Below are positions 26,628 through 35,288 of a DNA stretch of 64,000 nt, in pieces; the first letter of the stretch is position 1; every line of letters starts with the position of its first letter. The notes below the pieces were generated by a model. The model was not told the origin of the DNA. It did not search any database and saw nothing but the letters and a program-made list of their open reading frames with translations. Source of the DNA: Skermanella rosea (GTDB lineage: Bacteria > Pseudomonadota > Alphaproteobacteria > Azospirillales > Azospirillaceae); contig NZ_CP086111.1 in assembly GCF_016806835.2 (NCBI RefSeq), forward strand, positions 3,775,471 to 3,839,470. The letters are read 5' to 3'. A program made the translations under genes and the position numbers.

Positions 26628-28913
26628 ATGCGACAAGCCACCGCCCCCCTTTGCCTCAGGCCCGTCCTTGCCGGCGCCGCCGCGACCGCCAGCCTGGCCA
26701 TGACCTTCTCCACCGTTCCGGCGACGGCTGACGCGCAGACGACCGCTCCGGGCAACGGCGAGGCACCGGGCAGTTCTTCCGACGACATCCTCGTCCTCGA
26801 CACGATCAACGTGGGCGCTGCCACTCCTCAATCCGGCAATGTCAATTCCGCCTCCACCGGCATCTCCCGCCTGCCCGAGACGGTGAAGGAGACGCCCCGG
26901 GTCATCAACGTCGTGCCCCAGGAGATCATCGAGCAGCAGCGCGCCGCCTCGCTCGAACAGGCGCTGAGGAACGTGCCCGGCATCACCATCTCGACCGGCG
27001 AAGGCAATGGCGGCCAGAGCGGCGACCAGTTCCGCATCCGCGGCCTGACGGCCCGCGGCGACATCTACCTGGATGGCCTGAAGGATTTCGGTGTCTACAC
27101 CCACGACATCTTCAATACGGAAACCGTCCAGGTCCTGAAGGGGCCGACCGGGAGCGGCTTCGGCGTCGGCAACTCCGGCGGCGTCATCAATCAGAGCAGC
27201 AAGAGGGCCGGCCCGGAGAGACGGGCGGAAATCGAACAGTCCATCGGTTCCGGTCCCCTCTACCGCACCACCGTCGACCTCAACCAGCCCATCAACGACA
27301 CGACCGCACTGCGGCTGAACGGCCTGTACCATGATCAGGATATCGCCGACCGGGACGAGGCCGAGGCGGACCGGAAAGGTCTGGCGCTGGACCTGGGCCT
27401 GGGCCTGGGAACCCCGACCACCTGGCACCTCAACTATTTCTACCTGAACGGCAGGAAGACCCCCGACATGGGCCAGCCCATGGTCCTGGGAGGCGATGGG
27501 GTCTATCGCCCTGCGGGAGAGTTCGGACTGGATCGCTCGACGTCCTACATCCGCAATCTCGACCGGGACGACACGGAGAACCATGTCGTCACGTCGCTGC
27601 TCGCCCACGAAGTCAATTCCGGGCTGTCCCTCTACAACGATACCCGGTGGAGCCACTACGAGCGGGACTTCGCCGCCACCAATCCCGCGTCCCTGAATGC
27701 CGCCGCGAGCGCGCTGTTCCTGAGCGGCGGGGATCCGGCACTGACCTACGGCGCCGGCGGCGGCATGGCCTTCGAGCAGGAGGGCTGGGGCGTCCAGAAC
27801 ATCGCCGGCGCCAAGGCGGAGGGCATGCTGTTCGGCCTGCGGCACAGGGCGAACGGCGGCATCGACGTGAACTACCAGAAGGACGAGCGCCGCTCCGGCA
27901 GCTGGGTAAACCGTACCGCCAACCAGACGGTGCGCAATCCCATCCACACCTACAATGCCGACACCTTCATCACATACCCGCCCGAAGGAGGCCGCGAGGC
28001 CAGCGTCACCAACACCGGGCTGTTCGTCAGCGACCGCGTGTGGCTCCTCGACCAGGTTTCGGTCCAGGGCGGCATCCGCTGGGACTATTTCCGCACCACC
28101 TTCAGCTCGGCCAACCCGACCATCGCCGGCGGCGAGGACACCGAAACCACCTGGAGCCCGTCGGTCAGCCTGATCTACGAGCCGACCCAGGCCTCGTCGG
28201 TCTACGCGTCCTATTCCCGCTCCTACAAGCCGATCGGCACCGACATCGCGGCGGCGGTCACCAACGGCACGGCCGAGACGCCGAACGACGCGCGGAACTT
28301 CGATCCCGAGAAGACCGACCTGTACGAGGTCGGCGCGAAGGCCGATTTCCTGAACGGCCGGCTGGGCCTCGGGGGCTCGATCTTCCAGGTGGAGAAGAGC
28401 AACACCTACTCCGTCGATCCCGCGACCGGCACGATCACCGACGCCTTCTCGGAAGCCGGCCTCGGCGTGCGCGTCAGGGGCGTCGAAGGAAGCATCAGCG
28501 GCAGGCTGACCTCGGCCTGGAACGTCTATGCCAACTATGCCTATCTCAGCGGCGAGGTGACGGAGTCCCGGACCAACCCCGACGTCGTCGGAAACGACGC
28601 CGCCAACGTGCCGAGGCACAATGCCAACCTGTGGACGAGCTACGACTTCGATACCGGCCTGCCCGGCGTGGTGACGGTCGGGGGCGGCATCCAGTACGCC
28701 TCCGAATACTGGTCGGACAGCGCGAACACCGCCCGCATCCCCGACACCTTCACCCTGGACGCGGTCGTCTCGTACGAGATCGCGAACTTCTCGGTCGCCC
28801 TCAACGGGTACAACTTGAGCGACCACCGCAACTACACCTCGGCATTCAACGCCGTCCGCGCCGTCCCGGCGTCGGGCCGGACCGTCGTGCTGACGGTCGG
28901 CGCCGAGTTCTGA
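26628..28913 (+). CDS. TonB-dependent siderophore receptor (catecholate/Fiu-like)
   Basis: 761 residues from the ATG at 26628, with GGGAG upstream; the longer frame reaches back into the Irr-box region. A signal peptide (about 1-36) is followed by a TonB-box-like D-T-I-N-V, the plug domain (about 70-190; V-K-E-T-P-R-V-I-N-V-V-P, F-R-I-R-G, V-Q-V-L-K-G-P-T-G) and a 22-strand barrel ending in the aromatic-rich C-terminus (V-L-T-V-G-A-E-F). It imports ferric siderophore through the outer membrane using TonB energy. The next gene is a PiuC/YbiX-type hydroxylase, the usual partner of Fiu/PiuA receptors for catecholates, which supports that substrate class. Upstream is the Irr-box-like site. Confidence 0.92.
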   Translation: MRQATAPLCLRPVLAGAAATASLAMTFSTVPATADAQTTAPGNGEAPGSSSDDILVLDTINVGAATPQSGNVNSASTGISRLPETVKETPRVINVVPQEIIEQQRAASLEQALRNVPGITISTGEGNGGQSGDQFRIRGLTARGDIYLDGLKDFGVYTHDIFNTETVQVLKGPTGSGFGVGNSGGVINQSSKRAGPERRAEIEQSIGSGPLYRTTVDLNQPINDTTALRLNGLYHDQDIADRDEAEADRKGLALDLGLGLGTPTTWHLNYFYLNGRKTPDMGQPMVLGGDGVYRPAGEFGLDRSTSYIRNLDRDDTENHVVTSLLAHEVNSGLSLYNDTRWSHYERDFAATNPASLNAAASALFLSGGDPALTYGAGGGMAFEQEGWGVQNIAGAKAEGMLFGLRHRANGGIDVNYQKDERRSGSWVNRTANQTVRNPIHTYNADTFITYPPEGGREASVTNTGLFVSDRVWLLDQVSVQGGIRWDYFRTTFSSANPTIAGGEDTETTWSPSVSLIYEPTQASSVYASYSRSYKPIGTDIAAAVTNGTAETPNDARNFDPEKTDLYEVGAKADFLNGRLGLGGSIFQVEKSNTYSVDPATGTITDAFSEAGLGVRVRGVEGSISGRLTSAWNVYANYAYLSGEVTESRTNPDVVGNDAANVPRHNANLWTSYDFDTGLPGVVTVGGGIQYASEYWSDSANTARIPDTFTLDAVVSYEIANFSVALNGYNLSDHRNYTSAFNAVRAVPASGRTVVLTVGAEF

Positions 28914-28921
28914 CAGCCCCG

Positions 28922-28948
28922 GCCGGGCCGCTTCCGCGGCGGTCCGGC
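28922..28948 (+). terminator. hairpin between receptor and PiuC genes, possible attenuator
   Basis: Arms GCCGGGCCGC (28922-28931) and GCGGTCCGGC (28939-28948) pair over 10 positions (one G-U) with a 7-base loop, followed by ATTTCTCC. It sits 9 bases after the receptor stop. It may lower expression of the downstream genes relative to the receptor. Confidence 0.45.
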
Positions 28949-28971
28949 ATTTCTCCACGAGGAAGCATCCC

Positions 28972-29658
28972 GTGCTCTTGCAGATACCGGACATTCTCAC
29001 CGCCGACGAGGCCGCCCATTGCCGGGCGGCGCTCGACTCCTCGCCGTGGGTCGAGGGCCGCGTCTCGGCAGGGGGCCAGGCGGCCCAGGTCAAGTCCAAC
29101 CTCCAGATCCCGGAGGACAGCGGGACGGCCCGCGAGTTGGGCGATGTCGTCCTGCGGGCGCTCGCCCGGAGCCCGGCCTTCAATTCCGCCGTCCTGCCGC
29201 TGCGCGTCCTGCCGCCCCTGTTCAACCGCTACGACCGGAACATGGCCTATGGCCACCACGTGGACAACAGCATCCGAGCCATCCCGGGCACCGGCGGCAT
29301 GCGCATGCGCGCCGACGTCTCCACCACGATCTTCCTCAACGATCCCGACGACTACGACGGCGGCGAACTGGTCGTCGAGGACACCTACGGCGCGAAGTCG
29401 GTCAAGCTGCCGGCGGGGCATGCGGTGGTCTATCCCTCCAGCAGCCTGCACCAGGTCAGCCCGGTGACGCGGGGCACCCGCTGGGCCTCGTTCCTCTTCA
29501 CGCAATCGCTTGTCAAGGACGACGCCCAGCGGGCCATGCTCTACGACCTGGACGCGGCGATCATCGAGCTGCGCCGGGAGGTCGGGGACGGGAACCGGGC
29601 CGTCCTGTCGCTGGTGAACCATTACCACAACCTCCTCCGCCGCTGGGCCGAGGTATGA
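28972..29658 (+). CDS. piuC: Fe(II)/2-oxoglutarate-dependent PKHD-type hydroxylase (PiuC/YbiX)
   Basis: 228 residues from a GTG at 28972 preceded by GAGGAAG. The iron-binding triad is visible as H-x-D in Y-G-H-H-V-D-N (about residue 97) and His in S-S-S-L-H-Q-V-S-P-V (about 160), with the 2-oxoglutarate Arg in T-R-G-T-R-W-A-S. The length equals that of E. coli YbiX and Pseudomonas PiuC. These enzymes are encoded beside catecholate receptors and are thought to help release or use iron from siderophores; the exact reaction is not known. Its stop overlaps the next start as ATGA. Confidence 0.92.
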   Translation: MLLQIPDILTADEAAHCRAALDSSPWVEGRVSAGGQAAQVKSNLQIPEDSGTARELGDVVLRALARSPAFNSAVLPLRVLPPLFNRYDRNMAYGHHVDNSIRAIPGTGGMRMRADVSTTIFLNDPDDYDGGELVVEDTYGAKSVKLPAGHAVVYPSSSLHQVSPVTRGTRWASFLFTQSLVKDDAQRAMLYDLDAAIIELRREVGDGNRAVLSLVNHYHNLLRRWAEV

Positions 29659-30302
29659 TGGCGGGCCGCGTGCCGGATATCATCGACGCGCAACTGGCGC
29701 TCGGGCAGCTCTGCCTCGACCGGGGCGGCGCCGATCTGCCCCAGGCGATCGGATGGTTCCGGATCGCCGCGCGCAGCGGCGACGCCCGGGCGATCAACAT
29801 GCTGGGGCGCTGCCATGAGCGGGGCTGGGGCGTCCCGGCGGATCCGGCCATGGCAGCCGCCTATTACCGGAAAGCCGCGGAGCGGGGCGACGCATGGGCG
29901 CTCTTCAACCTGGGCGACCTCCACTGCCGCGGCGAGGGCGTCGAGGCCGACGACGAAGCGGCCTACCGGCTGTACGCGGCGGCGGCCGGCAAGGGCCACG
30001 TCAAGGCGCTCAACATGCTCGGGCTCTTCCATGAATGCGGGCGGGCCGTGCCGGCGGATGCCGCCGCGGCCCGGTCCCTGTTCAAGGCGGCGGCCGAAGG
30101 GGGAGACTGCTGGGGCCAGTTCAACCACGGCCGCATGCTGGTCCTCGACGGGGCGATCGACCGGGCCTTGCCGTGGTTCCGGCGGGCGCTCGGGAGCGGC
30201 TTTCCCGATTTCTTCCGAAGCATGGCCGCGGCCCTGGCGGAACACCCCGATCCCGATCTGCAGGCGCTCGCCCGGCAGGCGTCGGTCCTGGCCGGACCGT
30301 GA
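29655..30302 (+). CDS. Sel1-type tetratricopeptide repeat protein
   Basis: 215 residues with four or five Sel1-like repeats (A-x-x-W-F-R-x-A-A, G-D-A-R-A-I-N-M-L-G, G-W-G-V-P-A-D-x-x-x-A-A-x-Y-Y-R-K-A-A and so on). There is no signal peptide, so it is probably cytosolic. It is coupled to piuC by an ATGA overlap. Pseudomonas aeruginosa has the same neighbours (PiuA receptor, PiuC, a Sel1 protein), so this is a conserved iron-uptake module. Its partner protein is unknown. Confidence 0.85.
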   Translation: MMAGRVPDIIDAQLALGQLCLDRGGADLPQAIGWFRIAARSGDARAINMLGRCHERGWGVPADPAMAAAYYRKAAERGDAWALFNLGDLHCRGEGVEADDEAAYRLYAAAAGKGHVKALNMLGLFHECGRAVPADAAAARSLFKAAAEGGDCWGQFNHGRMLVLDGAIDRALPWFRRALGSGFPDFFRSMAAALAEHPDPDLQALARQASVLAGP

Positions 30303-30310
30303 CGTCGACC

Positions 30311-31390
30311 ATGATCGTTCCGCCCGACACCGTGTCGCTGCACGACTACGAGCGGCATTTCGCCACCCGGGCCGATCCGGCCGTCCGCGCCTATGTCGCC
30401 GGCGCCGGAGCGGACGGCATCACCCGGCGGGCCAACCGGGAATCCCTCGACCGACTCCGCCTCATGCCCCGGGCCCTGCGGGACCTGTCCGGGGCGACCG
30501 CCCGCTCCGACCTGTTCGGCGAGGCGCTGGAGTACCCGATCATCGTGGCACCGACGGCCTATCACAGGCTGGTCCACCCGGACGGGGAAAAGGCAACGGC
30601 CACGGCGGCGTCCCTGACCCGGACCTGGATGACCGTCAGCACCCAGGCCAGCGTCACCCTGGAGGAGATCGCCGAAACGGCGCGCTGTCCCCTCTGGTTC
30701 CAGCTCTACATGCAGCCCCGGCGCGACGACACCCTGTCGCTGGTGCGGCGCGCCGAGGCCGCCGGCTACAAGGCCCTGGTGCTCACGGTGGACGCGGCGG
30801 TGAACGGGTTGCGCAACGCCGAGCAGCGGGCCGGCTTCCGCCTGCCCGCGGGCGTTTCGGCGGTCAACCTGGCGGGGATGGAGCCCACGGGATTCCAGCC
30901 GGCCCGGCCCGGCAGCCCGGTGTTCCAGGGCATGCTCCGGGATGCGCCCACCTGGGCTTCGGTCGAATGGCTGTGTTCGGCGACTCGGTTGCCGGTCCTG
31001 CTGAAGGGCATCCTGAACCCCGACGACGTGGCCCCCGCCATCGAGGCCGGAGCGCGCGGCATCATCGTCTCCAACCATGGCGGGCGGACGCTGGACAGCC
31101 TGCCGGCGTCCATCGACGCCCTGCCGCCGGTGGCCGCGGAGGCCGCCGGGCGCGTGCCGGTGCTGATGGACGGCGGCATCCGGCGGGGAACCGACATCCT
31201 CAAGGCCCTCGCCCTGGGAGCTTCCGCCGTGATGGTCGGCGAGCCGATCCTGCACGCCCTGGCCGTCGGCGGCGTCGCGGGAGTGGCGCATATGCTGACC
31301 ATCCTGCAGACCGAACTGGAGGTCGCCATGGCGCTGACCGGACGGGCGCGCCTGACCGACATCGACCGGTCGGCGATCTGGACACCCTAA
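30311..31390 (+). CDS. FMN-dependent alpha-hydroxy acid oxidase/dehydrogenase
   Basis: 359 residues from the ATG at 30311. A GTG at 30299 overlaps the previous stop (GTGA) and may be the true start, adding four residues. The FMN-binding TIM barrel shows the early Y-x-x-G-A-G-A-D-G-I-T pattern, the Q-L-Y-M-Q-P and V-D-A-A strands, the K-G-I-L-N-P-D-D Lys, the catalytic S-N-H-G-G-R-T-L-D, and the D-G-G-I-R-R-G-T-D-I-L-K-A-L-A-L-G-A phosphate site. The family oxidises lactate, glycolate, mandelate or similar L-2-hydroxy acids. The substrate is unclear. It is the last gene of the receptor-piuC unit, which is unusual; a link to hydroxy-acid siderophores is only a guess. Confidence 0.87.
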   Translation: MIVPPDTVSLHDYERHFATRADPAVRAYVAGAGADGITRRANRESLDRLRLMPRALRDLSGATARSDLFGEALEYPIIVAPTAYHRLVHPDGEKATATAASLTRTWMTVSTQASVTLEEIAETARCPLWFQLYMQPRRDDTLSLVRRAEAAGYKALVLTVDAAVNGLRNAEQRAGFRLPAGVSAVNLAGMEPTGFQPARPGSPVFQGMLRDAPTWASVEWLCSATRLPVLLKGILNPDDVAPAIEAGARGIIVSNHGGRTLDSLPASIDALPPVAAEAAGRVPVLMDGGIRRGTDILKALALGASAVMVGEPILHALAVGGVAGVAHMLTILQTELEVAMALTGRARLTDIDRSAIWTP

Positions 31391-31418
31391 CGGCTTGCGT
31401 CCCGCCTCAAAGAGCAAT

Positions 31419-31440
31419 ATGAGAATGTTTCGCATTCGCG
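31419..31440. promoter_or_regulatory. Fur-box-like site before the siderophore ABC operon
   Basis: ATGAGAATG, TTTCG, CATTCGCG: perfect inner arms GAATG/CATTC. The stretch TGAGAATGTTTCGCATT agrees with the common Fur site TGAGAATGATTATCATT at 14 of 17 positions. It lies about 105 bases before the binding-protein gene and after the end of the oxidase gene. Confidence 0.5.
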
Positions 31441-31543
31441 ATAACGGAGCAGCTTCGTCGGCCGGGGTATCGCCCGGCCGTCCTCGGCGGCCACTCGCCC
31501 GAGATCATCGCCCGGCACGGGCCCAGCATGGAAGGACAAGAGG

Positions 31544-32491
31544 ATGGCATACCGCCCGATAGCCCCGTCATTGGCGGGGTTCGCGAAGATCCTATCCGTC
31601 GCCGCCGCGGTCTTCGCGTTGGCGCAGGCCGCGCCGGCCCTGGCCCAGGAGCGGATCGAGGTCGCCCACGCGCAGGGCAAGACGTCCGTTCCCCGCAACC
31701 CCGAGCGGGTCGTCGTCTTCGACCTGGCATCCCTCGACACCCTCGACGCGCTGGGCGTCGAGATCGACGGGGTGCCGGGCGGCCTGCTGCCGGACTACCT
31801 GTCCAAATACCGGTCCGACGACCATGCGAAGGTCGGGACGGTGTTCGAACCGGACTACGAGGCGGTCAACGCCCTCGCTCCCGACCTGATCGTCGTCGGC
31901 GGGCGCTCGTCGGCAAAATACAAGGAGCTGGCACGGATCGCGCCGACCATCGACATGACGGTGGATACGGGCGACTACATGGGCAGCGTCACCCGCAACG
32001 TCGAGCAGCTCGGCCGGATCTTCGGCAAGGAGAAGGAGGCGGAGACCAAGCTGGCGACGATCCGCCGCTCGATCGAGGAGCTGCGCGCCACCGCGTCGGG
32101 CATCGGCGAAGGGCTGCTGGTCCTGACCACGGGAGCCAAGATGAGCGCCTACGGCCCGGGATCGCGGTTCGGCATCCTGCACGACGTGTTCGCCGTGAAG
32201 CCTGCGGAGGAGAACCTCCAGGTCTCGCTGCACGGCCAATCGATCTCCTCCGAGTTCATCCTGGCGACGAACCCCGACTGGCTGTTCGTGATCGACCGCG
32301 ATGCGGCGATCGGGTCGGGAAACTCCTCCGGGGCCGTGCTTGGCAACGAACTCGTGGCCCAGACCAAGGCCTGGAAGCAGGACAACGTCGTCTATCTGGA
32401 CGCGGTGAACTGGTACCTGGTCGGCGGCGGGCTGATCTCACTCCAGGCCATGGTCGACCAGCTGTCCCAAGCCTTCGCGAAGAGCGGCTGA
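31544..32491 (+). CDS. iron-siderophore ABC transporter substrate-binding protein
   Basis: 315 residues with a signal peptide (about 1-34, ending APALA). The mature part is a class III periplasmic binding protein: R-I-E-V-A-H-A-Q-G start, N-P-E-R-V-V-V-F-D-L-A-S-L-D-T-L-D-A-L-G, then D-L-I-V-V-G-G-R-S and a connecting long helix. It resembles the CeuE/FatB/YclQ group that binds catecholate or petrobactin-type ferric siderophores. AAGGACAAGAGG precedes the ATG. It is the first gene of a complete uptake operon: binding protein, two permeases, ATPase. Confidence 0.9.
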   Translation: MAYRPIAPSLAGFAKILSVAAAVFALAQAAPALAQERIEVAHAQGKTSVPRNPERVVVFDLASLDTLDALGVEIDGVPGGLLPDYLSKYRSDDHAKVGTVFEPDYEAVNALAPDLIVVGGRSSAKYKELARIAPTIDMTVDTGDYMGSVTRNVEQLGRIFGKEKEAETKLATIRRSIEELRATASGIGEGLLVLTTGAKMSAYGPGSRFGILHDVFAVKPAEENLQVSLHGQSISSEFILATNPDWLFVIDRDAAIGSGNSSGAVLGNELVAQTKAWKQDNVVYLDAVNWYLVGGGLISLQAMVDQLSQAFAKSG

Positions 32492-32537
32492 CCGGCTCCG
32501 GGCACCGGCCGCGCCCAACCCGCTCCATCGGACTTCC

Positions 32538-33500
32538 ATGACGAAATTCCTCCTCGCCGCGGCCGGCGTCGGCTTGCTGGCCGTCCTCAGCCTGTTCGTG
32601 GGGGCCACCCACCTGTCGCCGGCCACGCTGCTCGCCGCCGGGCCGGAGAGCGAGGCCGTGCGGGTGCTGCTGGCCAGCCGCATTCCCCGGACCATCGCCG
32701 TGATCCTGTCCGGGATGGCGATGGGCGTCAGCGGCCTGATCATGCAGCTGATCGTGCGAAACCACTTCGTCGAGCCCGGCACCGCCGGGACGGTGGAATC
32801 CGCGAGCCTGGGCATCCTGCTCGCGACGCTGCTGGCGCCCGGCATCGACCTGATCGGCAAGATGACGGTCGCGGCCCTGTGCGCCCTGGCCGGCACGGCC
32901 CTGTTCCTGTTCATCCTGAGCCGCATCCCCCTGCGCTCGGCCCTCCTGGTGCCGCTCATCGGCCTGATGCTGGGGGGAATATTCGACTCCGTCACGACCT
33001 TCTTCGCGTACCGCTACGACCTGCTGCAATCGCTGAACGCCTGGACCACGGGCGACTTCTCCGGCGTCCTGCGCGGCCGCTACGAACTGCTTTGGATCGC
33101 CTTCGCCCTGACCGCCGCCGCCTATCTGGCGGCCGACCGCTTCACGGTGGCCGGCATGGGCCGGGACTTCACGACCAACCTGGGAATGAACTACCGGCGG
33201 GCCATGTCCTTCGGGCTGGTCATCGTCTCCATGAGCACGGCCGTGGTCGTCGCGACGGTGGGGACGATCCCTTTCCTGGGGCTGATCGTGCCGAACCTGG
33301 TCAGCATGACCGTGGGCGACAACGCGCGCCGCGCGGTCCCCTGGGTGGCGCTGGGCAGTGCCGCGTTCGTCCTGGTCTGCGACCTGATCGGCCGGACCGT
33401 GCGCCACCCCTACGAGATCCCGGTGGGCACGATCGTCGGCGTCGTCGGGAGCGCGCTGTTCCTCTATCTCCTGCTCAGGAAGGGCGCCTCCGATGGTTAG
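32538..33500 (+). CDS. FecCD-type iron-siderophore permease, first subunit
   Basis: 320 residues with nine or ten membrane helices typical of FecCD permeases: S-R-I-P-R-T-I-A-V-I-L-S-G-M-A-M near residue 50, G-T-A-G-T-V-E-S-A, and the cytoplasmic coupling region with G-M-G-R-D-F-T-T-N-L-G. The late block G-T-I-P-F-L-G-L-I-V-P-N-L-V-S-M lies near residue 250. It ends overlapping the second permease gene by 8 bases. It forms the channel for ferric siderophore across the inner membrane. Confidence 0.92.
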   Translation: MTKFLLAAAGVGLLAVLSLFVGATHLSPATLLAAGPESEAVRVLLASRIPRTIAVILSGMAMGVSGLIMQLIVRNHFVEPGTAGTVESASLGILLATLLAPGIDLIGKMTVAALCALAGTALFLFILSRIPLRSALLVPLIGLMLGGIFDSVTTFFAYRYDLLQSLNAWTTGDFSGVLRGRYELLWIAFALTAAAYLAADRFTVAGMGRDFTTNLGMNYRRAMSFGLVIVSMSTAVVVATVGTIPFLGLIVPNLVSMTVGDNARRAVPWVALGSAAFVLVCDLIGRTVRHPYEIPVGTIVGVVGSALFLYLLLRKGASDG

Positions 33501-34458
33501 GCCCGGCACGCCGACCCCGCGGCAGGCGCTGCTGCTCCTGGCCGTCGCCGCGCTGGCGGCGATCGCCGCCTTCATGACCCTCGGCGCCAGGGGGAACTGG
33601 GATTTCGTCCTGCCCTTCCGCGGGACCAAGGTCGCCGTGATGGTGCTGGTCGCCTATGCCGTCGCCGTCTCCACGGTGCTCTTCCAGACGGTGACCGGCA
33701 ACCGCATCCTGACGCCGGCCATCATGGGTTTCGATTCGCTCTACGTGCTGATCCAGAGCTGCGCCGTCTTCCTGCTCGGATCGACCAACGTGGCGATGAT
33801 CGACCATCGGCTGCGCTTCGGCGGGGAGGTCGCGGTGATGGTGGCCTTCTCCGTCGTCCTCTACGGCACGATCTTCTCCAGGAGCCGGCGCGACCTGCAC
33901 CTGCTGATCCTGGTCGGCATCGTCTTCGGCATCTTCTTCCGGAGCTTGGCGAACTTCCTCCAGCGGCTGATCGATCCGGCCGAGTTCGCCTTCCTCCAGG
34001 ACCGCTTCTTCGCCAGCTTCAACTCGGTCGAAAGCGACCTGCTGGCGACGGCCGCCCTCCTCGTCGCCGCGGTGTCGCTCGTCGCGTGGCGCATCATGCA
34101 CAGTTTCGACGTGCTGGCCCTGGGGCGGGAGCGGTCGATCAGCCTGGGGGTCGACCATCGGCGCATGGTGACGATCGTCCTGGTGCTGGTGGCGGTGCTG
34201 GTGTCGGTATCGACGGCGCTGGTCGGCCCGATCACCTTCTTCGGCCTGCTGGTGGCGAACCTCGCCTATCTGGCGGTCCCGTCGGGCAAGCACCGCTTCG
34301 TGCTTCCGGCCGCCGTGCTGCTCGCGGTCATCGCCCTGGTCGGCGGGCAGACGATCCTGGAACGGATCTTCGCCTTCGACACCAATCTTCGGATCATCAT
34401 CGAGTTCCTGGGAGGAATCGTGTTCATCAGCCTAGTCGTACAGGGAAAGGCCCGATGA
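33493..34458 (+). CDS. FecCD-type iron-siderophore permease, second subunit
   Basis: 321 residues, nine or ten membrane helices. It has V-L-F-Q-T-V-T-G-N-R-I-L-T-P near residue 60 and the ABC-contacting R-E-R-S-I-S-L-G-V-D-H segment. A late V-G-P-I-T-F-F-G-L-L-V-A-N-L-A block and G-G-I-V-F-I-S-L-V at the C-terminus complete the pattern. The start overlaps the previous gene and the stop overlaps the ATPase start as ATGA, so translation of all three is coupled. It pairs with the first permease to form the channel. Confidence 0.92.
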   Translation: MVRPGTPTPRQALLLLAVAALAAIAAFMTLGARGNWDFVLPFRGTKVAVMVLVAYAVAVSTVLFQTVTGNRILTPAIMGFDSLYVLIQSCAVFLLGSTNVAMIDHRLRFGGEVAVMVAFSVVLYGTIFSRSRRDLHLLILVGIVFGIFFRSLANFLQRLIDPAEFAFLQDRFFASFNSVESDLLATAALLVAAVSLVAWRIMHSFDVLALGRERSISLGVDHRRMVTIVLVLVAVLVSVSTALVGPITFFGLLVANLAYLAVPSGKHRFVLPAAVLLAVIALVGGQTILERIFAFDTNLRIIIEFLGGIVFISLVVQGKAR

Positions 34459-35213
34459 TCGAGGCGAAGGACGTCACCAAGCGCTATGACGGCACCGTCG
34501 TCGTCAGGGACGTGTCGCTGAGCCTGCCGGCGGGCGGCGTCATCTCCATCATCGGCCCGAACGGAGCGGGGAAATCGACACTGCTGTCCATGATCAGCCG
34601 CCTGCTGCCGATGTCCGCCGGCACGGTGACGGTCGACGGGCTGGACGTGACCCGGACGCCGAGCGCCGTCCTGGCGCAGCGCCTCTCCATCCTGCGCCAG
34701 GACAACCATATCTCCTCGCGGCTGACGGTCCGCGACCTGGTGGAATTCGGGCGCTATCCCTATTCGAAGGGCCGCCTGACCGAGGCCGACCGCGCGCATG
34801 TGGAGCGGGCGATCGACCATCTCGGCCTCGGCGCCCTGTCCGGCCGCTTCCTGGACCAGCTTTCCGGAGGGCAGCGACAGCGCGCCTTCGTCGCGATGGT
34901 GCTGTGCCAGGACACCGACTATGTCCTGCTGGACGAGCCGCTCAACAATCTGGACATGCGGCATGCCGTTTCCATGATGAAGCAGGTCCGGCGCTTCGCC
35001 GACGAGCTGGGCAAGACGATCGTGCTGGTCCTCCACGACATCAACTTCGCGTCCTGCTATTCGGACCACATCGTCGCCATGCGCGACGGCGAGGTGCTGT
35101 TCCAGGGACCGCCCGAGGCGGTCATCCGCGAGGAGGTGCTGGAGGCCGTCTATGATCTCCCCATGACGGTGCAGGTCGTCGAGGGCAAGCGGATCTGCGT
35201 CTATTTCACCTGA
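34455..35213 (+). CDS. iron-siderophore ABC transporter ATP-binding protein
   Basis: 252 residues from the ATG at 34455 (ATGA overlap with the permease). The Walker A is G-P-N-G-A-G-K-S-T, the signature L-S-G-G-Q-R-Q-R, the Walker B Y-V-L-L-D-E-P, and the switch His is in L-H-D-I-N-F-A. It is of the FepC/FecE/YclP type. It powers the two permeases above. The frame continues upstream but that is the antiphase of the permease gene. Confidence 0.93.
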   Translation: MIEAKDVTKRYDGTVVVRDVSLSLPAGGVISIIGPNGAGKSTLLSMISRLLPMSAGTVTVDGLDVTRTPSAVLAQRLSILRQDNHISSRLTVRDLVEFGRYPYSKGRLTEADRAHVERAIDHLGLGALSGRFLDQLSGGQRQRAFVAMVLCQDTDYVLLDEPLNNLDMRHAVSMMKQVRRFADELGKTIVLVLHDINFASCYSDHIVAMRDGEVLFQGPPEAVIREEVLEAVYDLPMTVQVVEGKRICVYFT

Positions 35214-35288
35214 CCTTCCCCCCCCTGGGCCGGCCCGGACCCGGGCAGACCCGTTGCGCCGCCCCGGACCGTCGTCTAACGTCCCGGG

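Noticed and set aside
26541-29225. 894-codon frame antisense to the TonB receptor
   Set aside because: Antisense to a certain receptor gene, low-complexity composition, no family match by eye.
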